From Alcaligenaceae bacterium CGII-47 (GTDB lineage: Bacteria > Pseudomonadota > Gammaproteobacteria > Burkholderiales > Burkholderiaceae_B): a DNA stretch of 64,000 nucleotides. The position numbers and the translations under genes were made by a program. Position 1 is the stretch's first letter; every line of letters starts with the position of its first letter. The stretch lies in assembly GCA_019166125.1 (NCBI GenBank), contig JAHTBO010000002.1:250997-314996 (forward strand). The letters are read 5' to 3'. Under the pieces are notes generated by a model. That model ran no database searches. It saw only the letters and a program-made list of their open reading frames with translations, and was not told the DNA's origin. Positions 1 through 8,768 of this stretch are shown here, in pieces.

Positions 1-1086
1 ATGTACGGCCTGACCCTGCTCATCATGCTGTTCTACATGTTTATCGCACTCACTGCCGAGATCACTGCCATCGCAAAGCTCGTCGCACTGCTCGCACCCG
101 TACCACTATGGGTGACAGCTGGCATCGTCATGGGCGCGACCTTGCTCTACACCTCGTACGGCGGAATACGCGCATCGATCTTTACCGATAAGGTCCAGAT
201 GCTGGTTATTATGCCGCTGCTGGCCTGGCTGGTGTGGCTAGGCTGGCAGGCGGTTGGAGGGATTCAGCCTGCCCTGGTTGGGCTACAGGTAAGCGCACCA
301 CAACTGCTCAGTCTGTCTGACCCCACAGGCATCAAGGCTGGCTTGACGTTTTTCGTCGCGATTCTCCTGACTGGACTATTCCATCAAGGCAACTGGCAGC
401 GGGTCTACGCGGCGCATGACACACGCGCCATGCATCGGGGATTCCTGCTCGGTGGAATACTCGTTGCACCGGTCATTTTTATCATGGGTCTGTTTGGCCT
501 CGCCTTTGTCGGTCTAGGACATCGTGGCGACAGCTCGGTGGCGCTGTTTGCCGTCATCATGCCCCATATCCCAATTTGGTTTGCAGTCAGCCTGATCCCG
601 CTCGGACTGGCTCTGGTGATGAGTACTGCCGATACCGTCATCAGTGCGGTCTCCAGCCTGATTGCCGTCGACGCTCGCCGCCTGCTACCCCAAGCCAGTA
701 CAAGGAGCTTAATGGCCTTATCTCGGTGGCTAATTTTTATGCTGGCCATTCCCGTGCTGATTGCTGCCGCCCAAGGCTATAGCGTGCTATATCTGTTTCT
801 GCTGGCAGACCTGCTGTGTTGTGCTGCTGCATTCCCGGTGTTTTTCGGCTTGTTCAATGCCCGCCATGATGGGCTAAGCGCCGTGGTCAGTACCGTTTGC
901 GGGCTGATTGCCGGCCTGACATTATTCCCTGCGCCAGGCGCTCGACTGGAATACTTGCTGGAATCTTTTTTGCTCGCCGCGTTGGTTCCGCTCGTTATAT
1001 CACTGATGGGAATATGGCTCAGGCGTGCGGGTTCGCACTTCGATTTCGCACGTCTGGGTGTGGCAATCCAGAGCCTGGATGATTGA
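1..1086 (+). CDS. Sodium:solute symporter family protein (5' end outside window)
   Basis: This is the C-terminal part of a sodium/solute symporter (SSS family), an inner-membrane carrier that couples substrate entry to Na+. The 361 residues seen are strongly hydrophobic, with about nine or ten membrane segments. The stretch around residues 50-66 (LYTSYGGIRASIFTDKVQ) matches the conserved SSS signature 'GG...v..TD..Q'. Family members are usually 450-550 residues, and the open frame begins at base 1, so the true start probably lies upstream and the first ATG is internal. The substrate cannot be read from this fragment. The gene ends just before the convergent LysR gene. Confidence 0.8.
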   Translation: MYGLTLLIMLFYMFIALTAEITAIAKLVALLAPVPLWVTAGIVMGATLLYTSYGGIRASIFTDKVQMLVIMPLLAWLVWLGWQAVGGIQPALVGLQVSAPQLLSLSDPTGIKAGLTFFVAILLTGLFHQGNWQRVYAAHDTRAMHRGFLLGGILVAPVIFIMGLFGLAFVGLGHRGDSSVALFAVIMPHIPIWFAVSLIPLGLALVMSTADTVISAVSSLIAVDARRLLPQASTRSLMALSRWLIFMLAIPVLIAAAQGYSVLYLFLLADLLCCAAAFPVFFGLFNARHDGLSAVVSTVCGLIAGLTLFPAPGARLEYLLESFLLAALVPLVISLMGIWLRRAGSHFDFARLGVAIQSLDD

Positions 1087-1101
1087 GCACATCGACAAAC
1101 C

Positions 1102-1983
1102 TCAGAGTTCGCGTGTTGGGAATGCTTCACTCAGGTAGGCCATGAATGCAGCTACTTTGGGGCTGACCAGCCGCCTGGAGCGATGCAGTGCCCAGAGCTC
1201 GACCTTGTGCGCGGGAGACGTCCCCCAAAGCGCAAGCTGCCCAGTCTCGACTGCCTGCCGCACTAGGGAACGCGGCAACTGTGCTGCGCCCGCGCAAGCG
1301 AGCACAGCATCCCTGAGCATCAATAGCGACGATACACGCAAGCGATAATCCGGGGTGAGCGTTAGGCGCCGCCCCGCAACGTTGATTTCCCAGGGCCCTG
1401 TATCCCGCAGACCAATCATCATCGCCGCCGGAACCCGACAATCCCCCCCATGCGCATCAGGCTTAGGTAGCGCTAGCGAATGGGGCGCAACCAACCACAT
1501 TTCATCGCGTGCAAAACACCGCCCCACGAGCTCGGTATCGGGACGCGGATTAACCCGAATCGCGATATCGTAACCATCCTCAACCAGATCTACCCGGCGA
1601 TCCTCACCGATCAACTCTATCTGCACCTCTGGATAACGTACTGAAAATTCAGTGGCAATCGTCCCGCCCCGTGTACTGGCAAATAACACCGGCACACTCA
1701 CCCGCAATAGGCCATGGGGACGCATGCCACCAGAGGATAATTCCTGCCCGATCTCTTGAATCTCGCGCAGCAGGCCACGCGTACGCTCGTAGAGCACTTG
1801 TCCTTCATCCGTCATGCGCAGGGAGCGATGCCCTCGCTCGATTAAGCGCAAGCCAAGCGACTCTTCCAGGTCACGGACACGGCGCGATAACGTCGCCTTG
1901 GGGCGGCCACTCGCACGACTTGCACGACCAAAACCACCTGCCCCCGCTACCAAATGAAAATCCGCCAGAGATGAAAGATCCAT
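1102..1983 (-). CDS. LysR family transcriptional regulator
   Basis: A LysR-type DNA-binding regulator of 293 residues, the normal family length. The N-terminal winged helix-turn-helix is seen at residues 1-60, with the family patterns 'RASGRPKATLSRRVRDLEESLGLRL' (given here only as a description of position) and 'LIERG'; the rest is a periplasmic-binding-protein-like effector domain. I chose the ATG at 1983, because it starts the protein right at the HTH domain (MDLSSLADFH); a GTG at 2010 would add nine residues. It is divergent from the ene-reductase gene at 2101, the usual arrangement for a LysR regulator and its target, so control of that reductase is inferred. The effector is unknown. Confidence 0.88.
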   Translation of the reverse strand: MDLSSLADFHLVAGAGGFGRASRASGRPKATLSRRVRDLEESLGLRLIERGHRSLRMTDEGQVLYERTRGLLREIQEIGQELSSGGMRPHGLLRVSVPVLFASTRGGTIATEFSVRYPEVQIELIGEDRRVDLVEDGYDIAIRVNPRPDTELVGRCFARDEMWLVAPHSLALPKPDAHGGDCRVPAAMMIGLRDTGPWEINVAGRRLTLTPDYRLRVSSLLMLRDAVLACAGAAQLPRSLVRQAVETGQLALWGTSPAHKVELWALHRSRRLVSPKVAAFMAYLSEAFPTREL

Positions 1984-2017
1984 GCCTATTGATCCATATA
2001 TGATACACACCGTCTAA

Positions 2018-2076
2018 ATAATACGTCTTATATAGCTATTTTGAAACGGATATAGTGGCCTTTCTAATGCCGTTTC
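2018..2076. promoter_or_regulatory. Candidate LysR operator region in divergent promoter
   Basis: The 117-bp gap between the divergent LysR and ene-reductase genes is AT-rich. It holds ATAATACGTCTTAT (2018-2031, ATAA-N6-TTAT), which resembles an LTTR box. It also holds a perfect 7-bp inverted repeat, GAAACGG at 2043-2049 and CCGTTTC at 2070-2076. Binding by the LysR protein is inferred from position only. Confidence 0.4.
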
Positions 2077-2100
2077 TATCAATTTTTCTGTGAGACCTCT

Positions 2101-3180
2101 ATGACTACACTCTGGACACCTACCAAGATCGGTTCAATCCAACTCTCGCATCGGCTCGCGATGGCACCGATGACCCGCAGTCGCGCCCAAGCCGATGGCA
2201 CGCCCAGCCCGCTGGCCGCCACTTATTACGCACAGCGCGCCTCCCTTGGCCTATTAATCTCGGAAGGCACCCAGCCATCGGCTGACGGGCAAGGCTACCT
2301 ACACTCGCCAGGTATCCATACCCCTGAGCACATCACTGCCTGGCGCGAGGTGAGCACAGCGGTGCATACAGCAGGCGGGCACCTTTTCATTCAAATCATG
2401 CATGTCGGGCGCATGTCGCATCCAGACAATACACCCCACCATCGGCAAGCGGTCGCCCCGTCCCCCCTCGCGCCCAATGAAAAAATGTTTACACTGCAAG
2501 GGCTGCAAGAGATCCCAAGTCCACGAGCACTCAACACAAGCGAAATTAGTGCCACGATAGAGGACTATGCGCGGGCGGCCGCCATGGCGATCGAGGCCGG
2601 CGCTGATGGGGTAGAGATTCACGCTGCCAATGGATATCTCATTCATCAATTTCTGGCAAAAAGTGCCAACCAACGCAATGATATATATGGTGGCTCCATT
2701 GAAAACCGCAGCCGTTTTGCACTGCAGGTTGCAGCCGCTGTCGCGACACGCATCGGCGCAAGACGTACCGGCATCCGTCTGTCCCCGGGCGCGACACTAG
2801 GCGGCATCCAGGAAGGCGCTGACTACGAATCACTCTATCGCTATCTGGTCGCAGAGCTGGCCAAGCTGGATCTGGCATATCTACACCTGACCCATGCAGG
2901 AAACGAGTCCTTACTGCGCGAACTGCGCAAAGAATGGTCTAAGCCCCTATTGTTGAACCGCGGTAATCGTCCACTCGAAGCCCTGGGCGCTGACGTCCAG
3001 GCAGGTCTAGCCGACATCGAGACCGTCGGACGCTGGGCGCTGGCCAATCCGGATTTTATCGAACGGCTGAAGACTGGCGCACCGCTTAATACCATGGATC
3101 CAGCCACGCTCTATGCTGGCGGTTCGGCTGGCTATACCGACTATCCGTTTTTATGGGAGGTGGCACCGGTTGGTGCATAG
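2101..3180 (+). CDS. Old Yellow Enzyme family alkene reductase (NADH:flavin oxidoreductase)
   Basis: A 359-residue FMN-dependent ene-reductase of the Old Yellow Enzyme/NemA family, a soluble TIM barrel that reduces activated C=C bonds or nitro compounds with NAD(P)H. It starts with the family pattern 'LWTPTKIGSIQLSHRLAMAPMTRSR' region (residues 4-28). It keeps 'QIMHVGRMSH' (near residue 98), 'DGVEIHAANGYL' (near 168) and 'DIYGGSIENRSRF' (near 193), which form the flavin pocket. The length is normal for NemA-type enzymes. It lies alone downstream of the divergent LysR gene. The substrate is unknown; a detoxifying role is the usual expectation. Confidence 0.92.
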   Translation: MTTLWTPTKIGSIQLSHRLAMAPMTRSRAQADGTPSPLAATYYAQRASLGLLISEGTQPSADGQGYLHSPGIHTPEHITAWREVSTAVHTAGGHLFIQIMHVGRMSHPDNTPHHRQAVAPSPLAPNEKMFTLQGLQEIPSPRALNTSEISATIEDYARAAAMAIEAGADGVEIHAANGYLIHQFLAKSANQRNDIYGGSIENRSRFALQVAAAVATRIGARRTGIRLSPGATLGGIQEGADYESLYRYLVAELAKLDLAYLHLTHAGNESLLRELRKEWSKPLLLNRGNRPLEALGADVQAGLADIETVGRWALANPDFIERLKTGAPLNTMDPATLYAGGSAGYTDYPFLWEVAPVGA

Positions 3181-3244
3181 CAATCTAACCACGACCCACG
3201 GATAGTATGATCTCGAGTCAGCAGATCTAAAGCAGGAAGTAAAA

Positions 3245-4441
3245 ATGTTTCACCTGATCCCCGGGATGATTGGTTTATATGTCGTGTGGCGCTTTGTCTG
3301 GCCATTACCACTCGGCGCAACAGGCAAAACCGTGCTGGCCGTGCTGATGCTACTGACTGCAGGACATCGTCTGGTGATCCGCAATCTCTTTGGCACGATC
3401 GCCTCCCCCGAAATTCCGACTGTCGTGATCATCATACTGGGGTGGGCATTTGGCACACTCATTCTGCTCGCCACATTTCTGCTGATCAAGGACCTGGCGG
3501 GACTCCTCAGCTACCCGCTCTCACGCAGGGTCGGCCAAACCTTGCTCGGGGCCCCTAAACTACTCTACGGCATAGGCCTTGGCGCAACAGTGCTGGCGGG
3601 TGTAGGTGTGTGGCAAGCTATTCGTGTGCCAGATGTCAAGACAATAGAAATTGTCCTACCGCGATTACCCCAGGAATTGGACGGCTTGCGCGTCGTGCAA
3701 TTGACCGATCTACATGCCAGCAAATTGCTACAAGCCCCTTGGATAGCTGCCGTCGTTGCTAAAGCCAATGCCTTAAATCCGGATCTGATCGTCCTCACCG
3801 GGGATTTGGTTGACGGTACGCCACAAGCCCGCGCAGCCGATGTGCAACCATTGAGGGATCTCGCTGCCCGATATGGCGTACATGCCATACCGGGAAATCA
3901 TGAATACTATGCAGATTATTTAAGCTGGCTATCAGCATTCGAGCAACTCGGCATCCCCCTGCTGCTTAACGAGCACGTAACCATCACGCATAATGGTCGC
4001 AAGCTCGTGCTGGCCGGTATCACTGATCGGACCGCAGCGGCATTTGGCCAGGCACGGCCTGACGTCACCGCTGCGTTAAAGGACATATCCACGACTGATC
4101 CCGTCATCCTGCTTAGTCATCGTCCTACGGACGCAGCGATCAACGCCAGCGCGGGCGTGGACCTGCAACTGTCCGGCCACACCCACGGCGGCCAGATTCT
4201 CGGCTTTCATATGCTGGTAAAACGGTTCAACGAGGGCTTCGTATCCGGCCTATATCAGGTAAATAATATGCGCCTGTATGTGAGCAACGGCGCCGGGCTA
4301 TGGAATGGCTTTCCGATCCGGCTTGGCCGCCCCGCCGAGATTACGCAGATTGTGCTGCGCTCTGGCAAAGCCGGTGCAACCGTGCCAGCACCGCGGGCCA
4401 GCACGACGCATCAGCCTGCTGCCTTCACCACCGGCGCATAG
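3245..4441 (+). CDS. Membrane-anchored metallophosphoesterase (calcineurin-like)
   Basis: A 398-residue protein with about four hydrophobic segments in the first 130 residues, followed by a calcineurin-type phosphoesterase domain. All metal-binding motifs are visible in order: LTDLHAS, LTGDLVD, IPGNHEYY, LLSHRP and LSGHTHGGQ. This layout matches the YkuE/YaeI-like group of membrane metallophosphoesterases, some of which act on lipid-linked or UDP-sugar-lipid phosphates; the substrate here is not known. An AGGAAGT ribosome site precedes the ATG. The last 31 bases overlap the convergent chemoreceptor gene, so the two stop codons lie inside each other's coding sequence. Confidence 0.9.
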   Translation: MFHLIPGMIGLYVVWRFVWPLPLGATGKTVLAVLMLLTAGHRLVIRNLFGTIASPEIPTVVIIILGWAFGTLILLATFLLIKDLAGLLSYPLSRRVGQTLLGAPKLLYGIGLGATVLAGVGVWQAIRVPDVKTIEIVLPRLPQELDGLRVVQLTDLHASKLLQAPWIAAVVAKANALNPDLIVLTGDLVDGTPQARAADVQPLRDLAARYGVHAIPGNHEYYADYLSWLSAFEQLGIPLLLNEHVTITHNGRKLVLAGITDRTAAAFGQARPDVTAALKDISTTDPVILLSHRPTDAAINASAGVDLQLSGHTHGGQILGFHMLVKRFNEGFVSGLYQVNNMRLYVSNGAGLWNGFPIRLGRPAEITQIVLRSGKAGATVPAPRASTTHQPAAFTTGA

Positions 4442-6450
4442 TCCTTATCGGTTTTCATGATATGGCTACTGAGCCAGTCGCGTAGGAAGTTGGACAGTTC
4501 GATTGACACCATCGAGCGCCCCGCCCGGTAGCTATCACGGAAATCTGCGACCTTCTTGACCAATTGATCATGAATCTGCTTATGTTGTGCATAGCCCGCA
4601 TACCCCGCATTTTTCATAATTTGCTCCTCGCGGTAGAAATGATCCTGGGTATAAAAGATCAATTCATCGAGCGTGCTTCCAAGGACTTCCTTGCTGTGTC
4701 CCAGGGTCATGGATTCATGCAGATCATTAATTAATTGAACCAGTTTTTGATGGTCTCGATCAATCGTATCGATACCGACCTCAAGCTCGGCCGACCAGGG
4801 GTAGAAAACAGCAACACCGGATTCCCGGCTTGATTGAGAGGCCTGCAACAAGGTGCGAGAATATGACTGCTCGTCGCTGCCATCTGCCATGTGCAGATCC
4901 GGTTGTGAGGACAGATGAAAGGCCGCAGCCAGTCTGGACATGGCATCAGCCTGATCCTGCAAGCTCGCTGCTGCGGCGGCGGATTCCTCGACCAGGCCGG
5001 CATTTTGACGCGTGACCTCGTCCATCTGATTAATGGCCCGACTGATCTCCTCAATACCTGTCGTCTGCTCGCGACTGGCTGCACTGATCTCACCCATGAT
5101 ATCGGTGACGCGATTGATGCCCGCGACAATATTCTGCATGGTTGTACCCGCGTGTACCGCCTGCTCGTTCCCCCGGCTGGTGGCTTCGACTGACGTGTCG
5201 ATCAGCGCCTTGATCTCGCTGGCTGCGCTGGTACTGCGTTGAGCCAGCGCACGCACCTCAGAGGCGACAACCGCGAAGCTGCGCCCTTGTTCGCCAGCGC
5301 GAGCAGCCTCGACCGCTGCATTAAGCGCCAGGATATTGGTCTGAAAGGCGATACCATCTATCACGCTAACGATATCAGCGACTTGTTGAGATTTGGCGTT
5401 GACTTCGCCCATCGTATCAACCAGTTCGGCCATGATTGCACCGCCCTCGGTCGCTGTCTGGGCTGCGTTGCCAGCCAGCGTGTTAGCCTGATGGGCATTA
5501 TCAGCGTTTTGGCGCACTGTGGCGGTGATTTGCTCCATGGTGGCGGCCGTTTCCGCAAGCGAGCTGGCTTGCTGTTCGGTGCGCGATGAGAGCTCCAGAC
5601 TGCCTGTGGTGATCTGTCCGGCAGCACCAACAATAGAAGCCGACCCCAATTGCATGTCACCCACTACCCGAGCCAGATTGGCGCGCATGCGTCTCATGGC
5701 AAATAGCAGACTGCTCTGGTCGTTGGCGCGGACCTGGATATCGACATCCAGATCACCGGCAGCGATCCGCTCGGCAATATGGGCCGCATAACTTGGCTCG
5801 CCCCCTAATTGTCTCTTCAGGTTACGCGTGATTAGCCAAGCAAACAGGGGCATCAGGATCAAGGCAAGGAGCGTGACAATAATCAGGATCGGCAAGCTGG
5901 CCTGGCCGTCCCGAATGGTCGCGGCCCCAGTATCGGATACCTTTTGCTCCTGATAATCAGCAAACGTGGAGATCTCACCAACATAACTATCCAGCAATCT
6001 GGGAATATCGGACTCATATAAGTTATTAGCCTTGATGATATCCCCGCTATCCTTGGCAGTCTGCGCCTCATTGCGAACTTTAAGAAATGCCTGCCGTGCG
6101 TTCTGGATATTCTGGTAGAGGCTTTGATCCTCGGGTGCATAGAGCAGACCGCGCAGGGTTTGTTCGACCTCGCTGATCTCCTGGCTCGTGTGTGTCACCA
6201 AGCCTTTGAGCATCGCGATCTGATCCAGATCCGTCATGACACCAATGGCGCGATCACGCTCACGATTCACCTGCGTTAAGCGCAGCCATTGCAAGCTTAA
6301 AGTGTGGACCTCCTGCCGATACTGCAGTACATCATTGCTCTGCTCTGTGCTGACAATTCGCCAAACGCCAATGCCTGCGACCAAGGTGATCAAGAACACA
6401 GCCAAGCCAAAGCCTAATAGCAGCTTGGTCCCAATTTTTAGATTGCCCAC
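4411..6450 (-). CDS. Methyl-accepting chemotaxis protein with C-terminal hemerythrin domain
   Basis: A 679-residue chemoreceptor. In order: a membrane segment near residues 8-30, a four-helix periplasmic sensor domain, a second membrane segment near 185-205, a HAMP region, the cytoplasmic signalling hairpin (conserved tip with FQTNILALNAAVEAARAGE near 380-400), and a bacteriohemerythrin domain at about 548-679. The hemerythrin ligands are complete: H567, H604, E608, H623, H627, H663, D668. I chose the GTG at 6450, because GGGGGGA sits just upstream and the sequence right after it begins the membrane helix; the open frame extends 31 codons further. The family parallel is DcrH of Desulfovibrio, an oxygen-responsive receptor. 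Here a role in O2 or NO taxis is inferred, helped by the divergent nitrite reductase. Confidence 0.92.
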   Translation of the reverse strand: MGNLKIGTKLLLGFGLAVFLITLVAGIGVWRIVSTEQSNDVLQYRQEVHTLSLQWLRLTQVNRERDRAIGVMTDLDQIAMLKGLVTHTSQEISEVEQTLRGLLYAPEDQSLYQNIQNARQAFLKVRNEAQTAKDSGDIIKANNLYESDIPRLLDSYVGEISTFADYQEQKVSDTGAATIRDGQASLPILIIVTLLALILMPLFAWLITRNLKRQLGGEPSYAAHIAERIAAGDLDVDIQVRANDQSSLLFAMRRMRANLARVVGDMQLGSASIVGAAGQITTGSLELSSRTEQQASSLAETAATMEQITATVRQNADNAHQANTLAGNAAQTATEGGAIMAELVDTMGEVNAKSQQVADIVSVIDGIAFQTNILALNAAVEAARAGEQGRSFAVVASEVRALAQRSTSAASEIKALIDTSVEATSRGNEQAVHAGTTMQNIVAGINRVTDIMGEISAASREQTTGIEEISRAINQMDEVTRQNAGLVEESAAAAASLQDQADAMSRLAAAFHLSSQPDLHMADGSDEQSYSRTLLQASQSSRESGVAVFYPWSAELEVGIDTIDRDHQKLVQLINDLHESMTLGHSKEVLGSTLDELIFYTQDHFYREEQIMKNAGYAGYAQHKQIHDQLVKKVADFRDSYRAGRSMVSIELSNFLRDWLSSHIMKTDKDYAPVVKAAG

Positions 6451-6569
6451 CCAGTCCCCCCAGCGATTCAGAATCAAGCAAAAAATCGCCCCACAACTAA
6501 GTTGCAGGGCGGTCCGCCGTCTAGGATATTCCGTTGTTACCAATTCAACAATGATCAGGAACCGTCCTC

Positions 6570-6615
6570 ATGATGTAGATCAAATCCACGGCCGTTCCTT
6601 GATCATTTGTATCAA
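6570..6615 (+). promoter_or_regulatory. FNR/Dnr-like box upstream of nitrite reductase
   Basis: In the 300-bp gap between the divergent chemoreceptor and nitrite reductase genes, ATGATGTAGATCAA at 6570-6583 matches the FNR/ANR/Dnr consensus TTGAT-N4-ATCAA at 9 of 10 fixed positions. A second element at 6599-6615, TTGATCATTTGTATCAA, has perfect half-sites but a 7-nt spacer, so it is not a standard box. Denitrification genes are commonly controlled by such regulators, so oxygen- or NO-responsive control of nirK is a reasonable inference. Confidence 0.5.
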
Positions 6616-6750
6616 TAAGAAACCTAAACAGGGCAATTGCCCAGGCGGCCACCCCTATAAAAACCTTTTTCCTAACATGGTTAACAAAACATCCCAGATC
6701 CTTGAGGATGAAAATATTCTGGTTTAGTAACAAGCATCCATCAAAACATT

Positions 6751-8763
6751 ATGACGAGCCTCAAGCCACAAGCATCGGATCGTAACCAGACACCGGAGGC
6801 CTGGCCTGCCATGGCAACCGCCGCATTACGTATAGCCTTCGGCATCATCTGGGTAGTCAATGCAGCGTTCGCCTGGTCCTCACAGTTTGCTATCCATTAC
6901 GTCGGATATCTGCACAATGCCGCTCAAGGCCAGCCCGGCTGGTCGGCCTTCTGGTTCGACATGTGGATTGCTCTGGTCACACCCAACGCAGGGTTATTCA
7001 TCTGGGCCACCCGCATTATCGAAACTGCTCTGGCACTGGCACTGGTACTTGGCATTGCACGTAAAAGCATGTACGTTGCGGGCGCTCTATTCAGTCTGCT
7101 GATCTGGAGCACGGCCGAAGGTTTCGGTGGCCCTTATGCGGTGGGCGCTGCAAACATGGGAACAGGCATCAGCTATGTGCTGATTTTCCTCGCGCTGATC
7201 GCCATCAATTATCGCTCGGGCTCAAGTCCCTACAGCCTGGACTACTACCTAGAGAAACGCTGGCCGAGCTGGCGGCGTATTGCCGAGTGGAGTGTCGATA
7301 CCCCCCCCAGCATTGCGCAGCCGGTATCCTGGCGCATTCAGGTGCCTGTGTTGTCGGGCATTGTTTTGTTGCTGTTTTTCCTGATCGCAGGATTACACAG
7401 CAGCCTCAACGTGAAGGCCCCCTCTCCCGCCGCGGCAGCCGCCGCCATTTCGCCCTTATCGCTCGCGTCTGGCGAACCGATCCCAGAGGCCCGTGACGCC
7501 GTGCTGCCCCCTCTGGTAGACGGCACAAGCGTGACCATCAATATTGATTCCACTGATAAATCGGTGGCTATTGCCAGTGGCGTGCACTACCAAGCCTGGA
7601 CGTTTGGCGACACCGTGCCTGGTCCCGTGATCCATGTTCGACAAGGCCAGACCGTCAACGTGGTCTTTACCAATCACGGCATGATGCAGCATTCCATCGA
7701 TTTTCATGCGGCCCTCACTCCCCCGAGCCTTCATTTTGTCGATATCAAACCAGGCGAGACCATTAAGTTTTCCTTCGTCGCCCGTGTGCCGGGGGCCTTC
7801 GTCTATCACTGTGGCACACCGCCTGTCCTGCTCCATATCGGCAATGGCATGTACGGCGCGATCATCGTGGACCCCAAAGACCCGTTGCCTGCGGCCGACA
7901 AGAGCTACGTCCTGGTGCAAGGCGAATGGTATACCCAGCAGGTATCCGGAACCCTGATGGGCGCCGATTTTGAAAAAATGAGAAAGGAACAGCCAGACGA
8001 AGTCGTCTTTAATGGCGCTGCATTTCAGTATCGTGATCACCCATTGCCAGCGAAACCAGGCGAGCGCGTACGTCTGTACATGGTGAACGCCGGACCAAAT
8101 CTATGGAGCTCCTTTCATGTGATCGGCGCCATATTTGATAAGGTCTATCCCGATGGGGATCCGACTCACGCCCTGAGCGGCGTTTCCACCTACACGGTCG
8201 GCCCGGGCGCAGGTGCCGTGTTTGATCTCGTCTTCCGGGATCCAGGGAAGTACCCTTTTGTAGACCACGACATGGCCCATGAAATCATCGGAGCCCAGGG
8301 AATTATTAACGTACAGGCACCAGCGGGAACACAGGCGCAAACGCCGCTCATTGAAACCGCACCGGCGCAGGCAGCCAATGCGGCAGGTACGAGCTCGGCT
8401 CTACCCGTAGCGAAGGGCCCTTACACTTTTGATGCGGAACGTGGCACGTCGCTGTACTCGGCCAATTGCGCAGCCTGCCATCAGGCAACTGGTGCCGGTC
8501 TGCCTGGGGCTTTCCCACCACTGCAGAATAATCCCTCGGTCATGGACCCGGATCCCACCAAACAGATCCGTACAGTGTTGTACGGTCTGCAGGGCGAAGC
8601 GATCGACGGAATCGTATATCCGAGCCCCATGCCTGGGTTTGCAGCAACACTGAACGACCACCAAATAGCCGATATCATCAATCACGAGCGTTTGTCGTGG
8701 GGGAACCAGGCAAAACAGATTACAGCCGATCCGGTCCAGGTTGAACGCTCAAAGACACCTTAG
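6751..8763 (+). CDS. nirK: Copper nitrite reductase fused to N-terminal membrane domain and C-terminal cytochrome c
   Basis: A 670-residue three-part protein. Residues about 20-215 hold five or six membrane segments resembling DoxX/DoxD small membrane proteins. Residues about 250-525 are a two-cupredoxin copper nitrite reductase (NO2- to NO). The type 1 copper ligands are H314, C354, H362 and M367, the type 2 ligands H319, H353 and H506, and the active-site pair D317 and H456; all are present. Residues 557-645 are a class I cytochrome c with CAACH (573-577) and likely Met ligand M627. NirK-cytochrome c fusions are known (Ralstonia pickettii type); the large multi-pass N-terminal anchor is unusual. 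The start is uncertain: ATG 6751 lacks a clear ribosome site, whereas ATG 6811 follows GGAGG. The catalytic part should face the periplasm. Confidence 0.9.
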   Translation: MTSLKPQASDRNQTPEAWPAMATAALRIAFGIIWVVNAAFAWSSQFAIHYVGYLHNAAQGQPGWSAFWFDMWIALVTPNAGLFIWATRIIETALALALVLGIARKSMYVAGALFSLLIWSTAEGFGGPYAVGAANMGTGISYVLIFLALIAINYRSGSSPYSLDYYLEKRWPSWRRIAEWSVDTPPSIAQPVSWRIQVPVLSGIVLLLFFLIAGLHSSLNVKAPSPAAAAAAISPLSLASGEPIPEARDAVLPPLVDGTSVTINIDSTDKSVAIASGVHYQAWTFGDTVPGPVIHVRQGQTVNVVFTNHGMMQHSIDFHAALTPPSLHFVDIKPGETIKFSFVARVPGAFVYHCGTPPVLLHIGNGMYGAIIVDPKDPLPAADKSYVLVQGEWYTQQVSGTLMGADFEKMRKEQPDEVVFNGAAFQYRDHPLPAKPGERVRLYMVNAGPNLWSSFHVIGAIFDKVYPDGDPTHALSGVSTYTVGPGAGAVFDLVFRDPGKYPFVDHDMAHEIIGAQGIINVQAPAGTQAQTPLIETAPAQAANAAGTSSALPVAKGPYTFDAERGTSLYSANCAACHQATGAGLPGAFPPLQNNPSVMDPDPTKQIRTVLYGLQGEAIDGIVYPSPMPGFAATLNDHQIADIINHERLSWGNQAKQITADPVQVERSKTP

Positions 8764-8768
8764 ATGGG

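Noticed and set aside
6599-6615. TTGAT-N7-ATCAA as a second FNR box
   Set aside because: The spacer is 7 instead of 4 bases, so it cannot be a standard FNR dimer site; mentioned only as a repeat of half-sites.
7456-8040. A 194-codon open frame on the minus strand
   Set aside because: It is antisense to the copper-site region of nirK, whose motifs are unmistakable.
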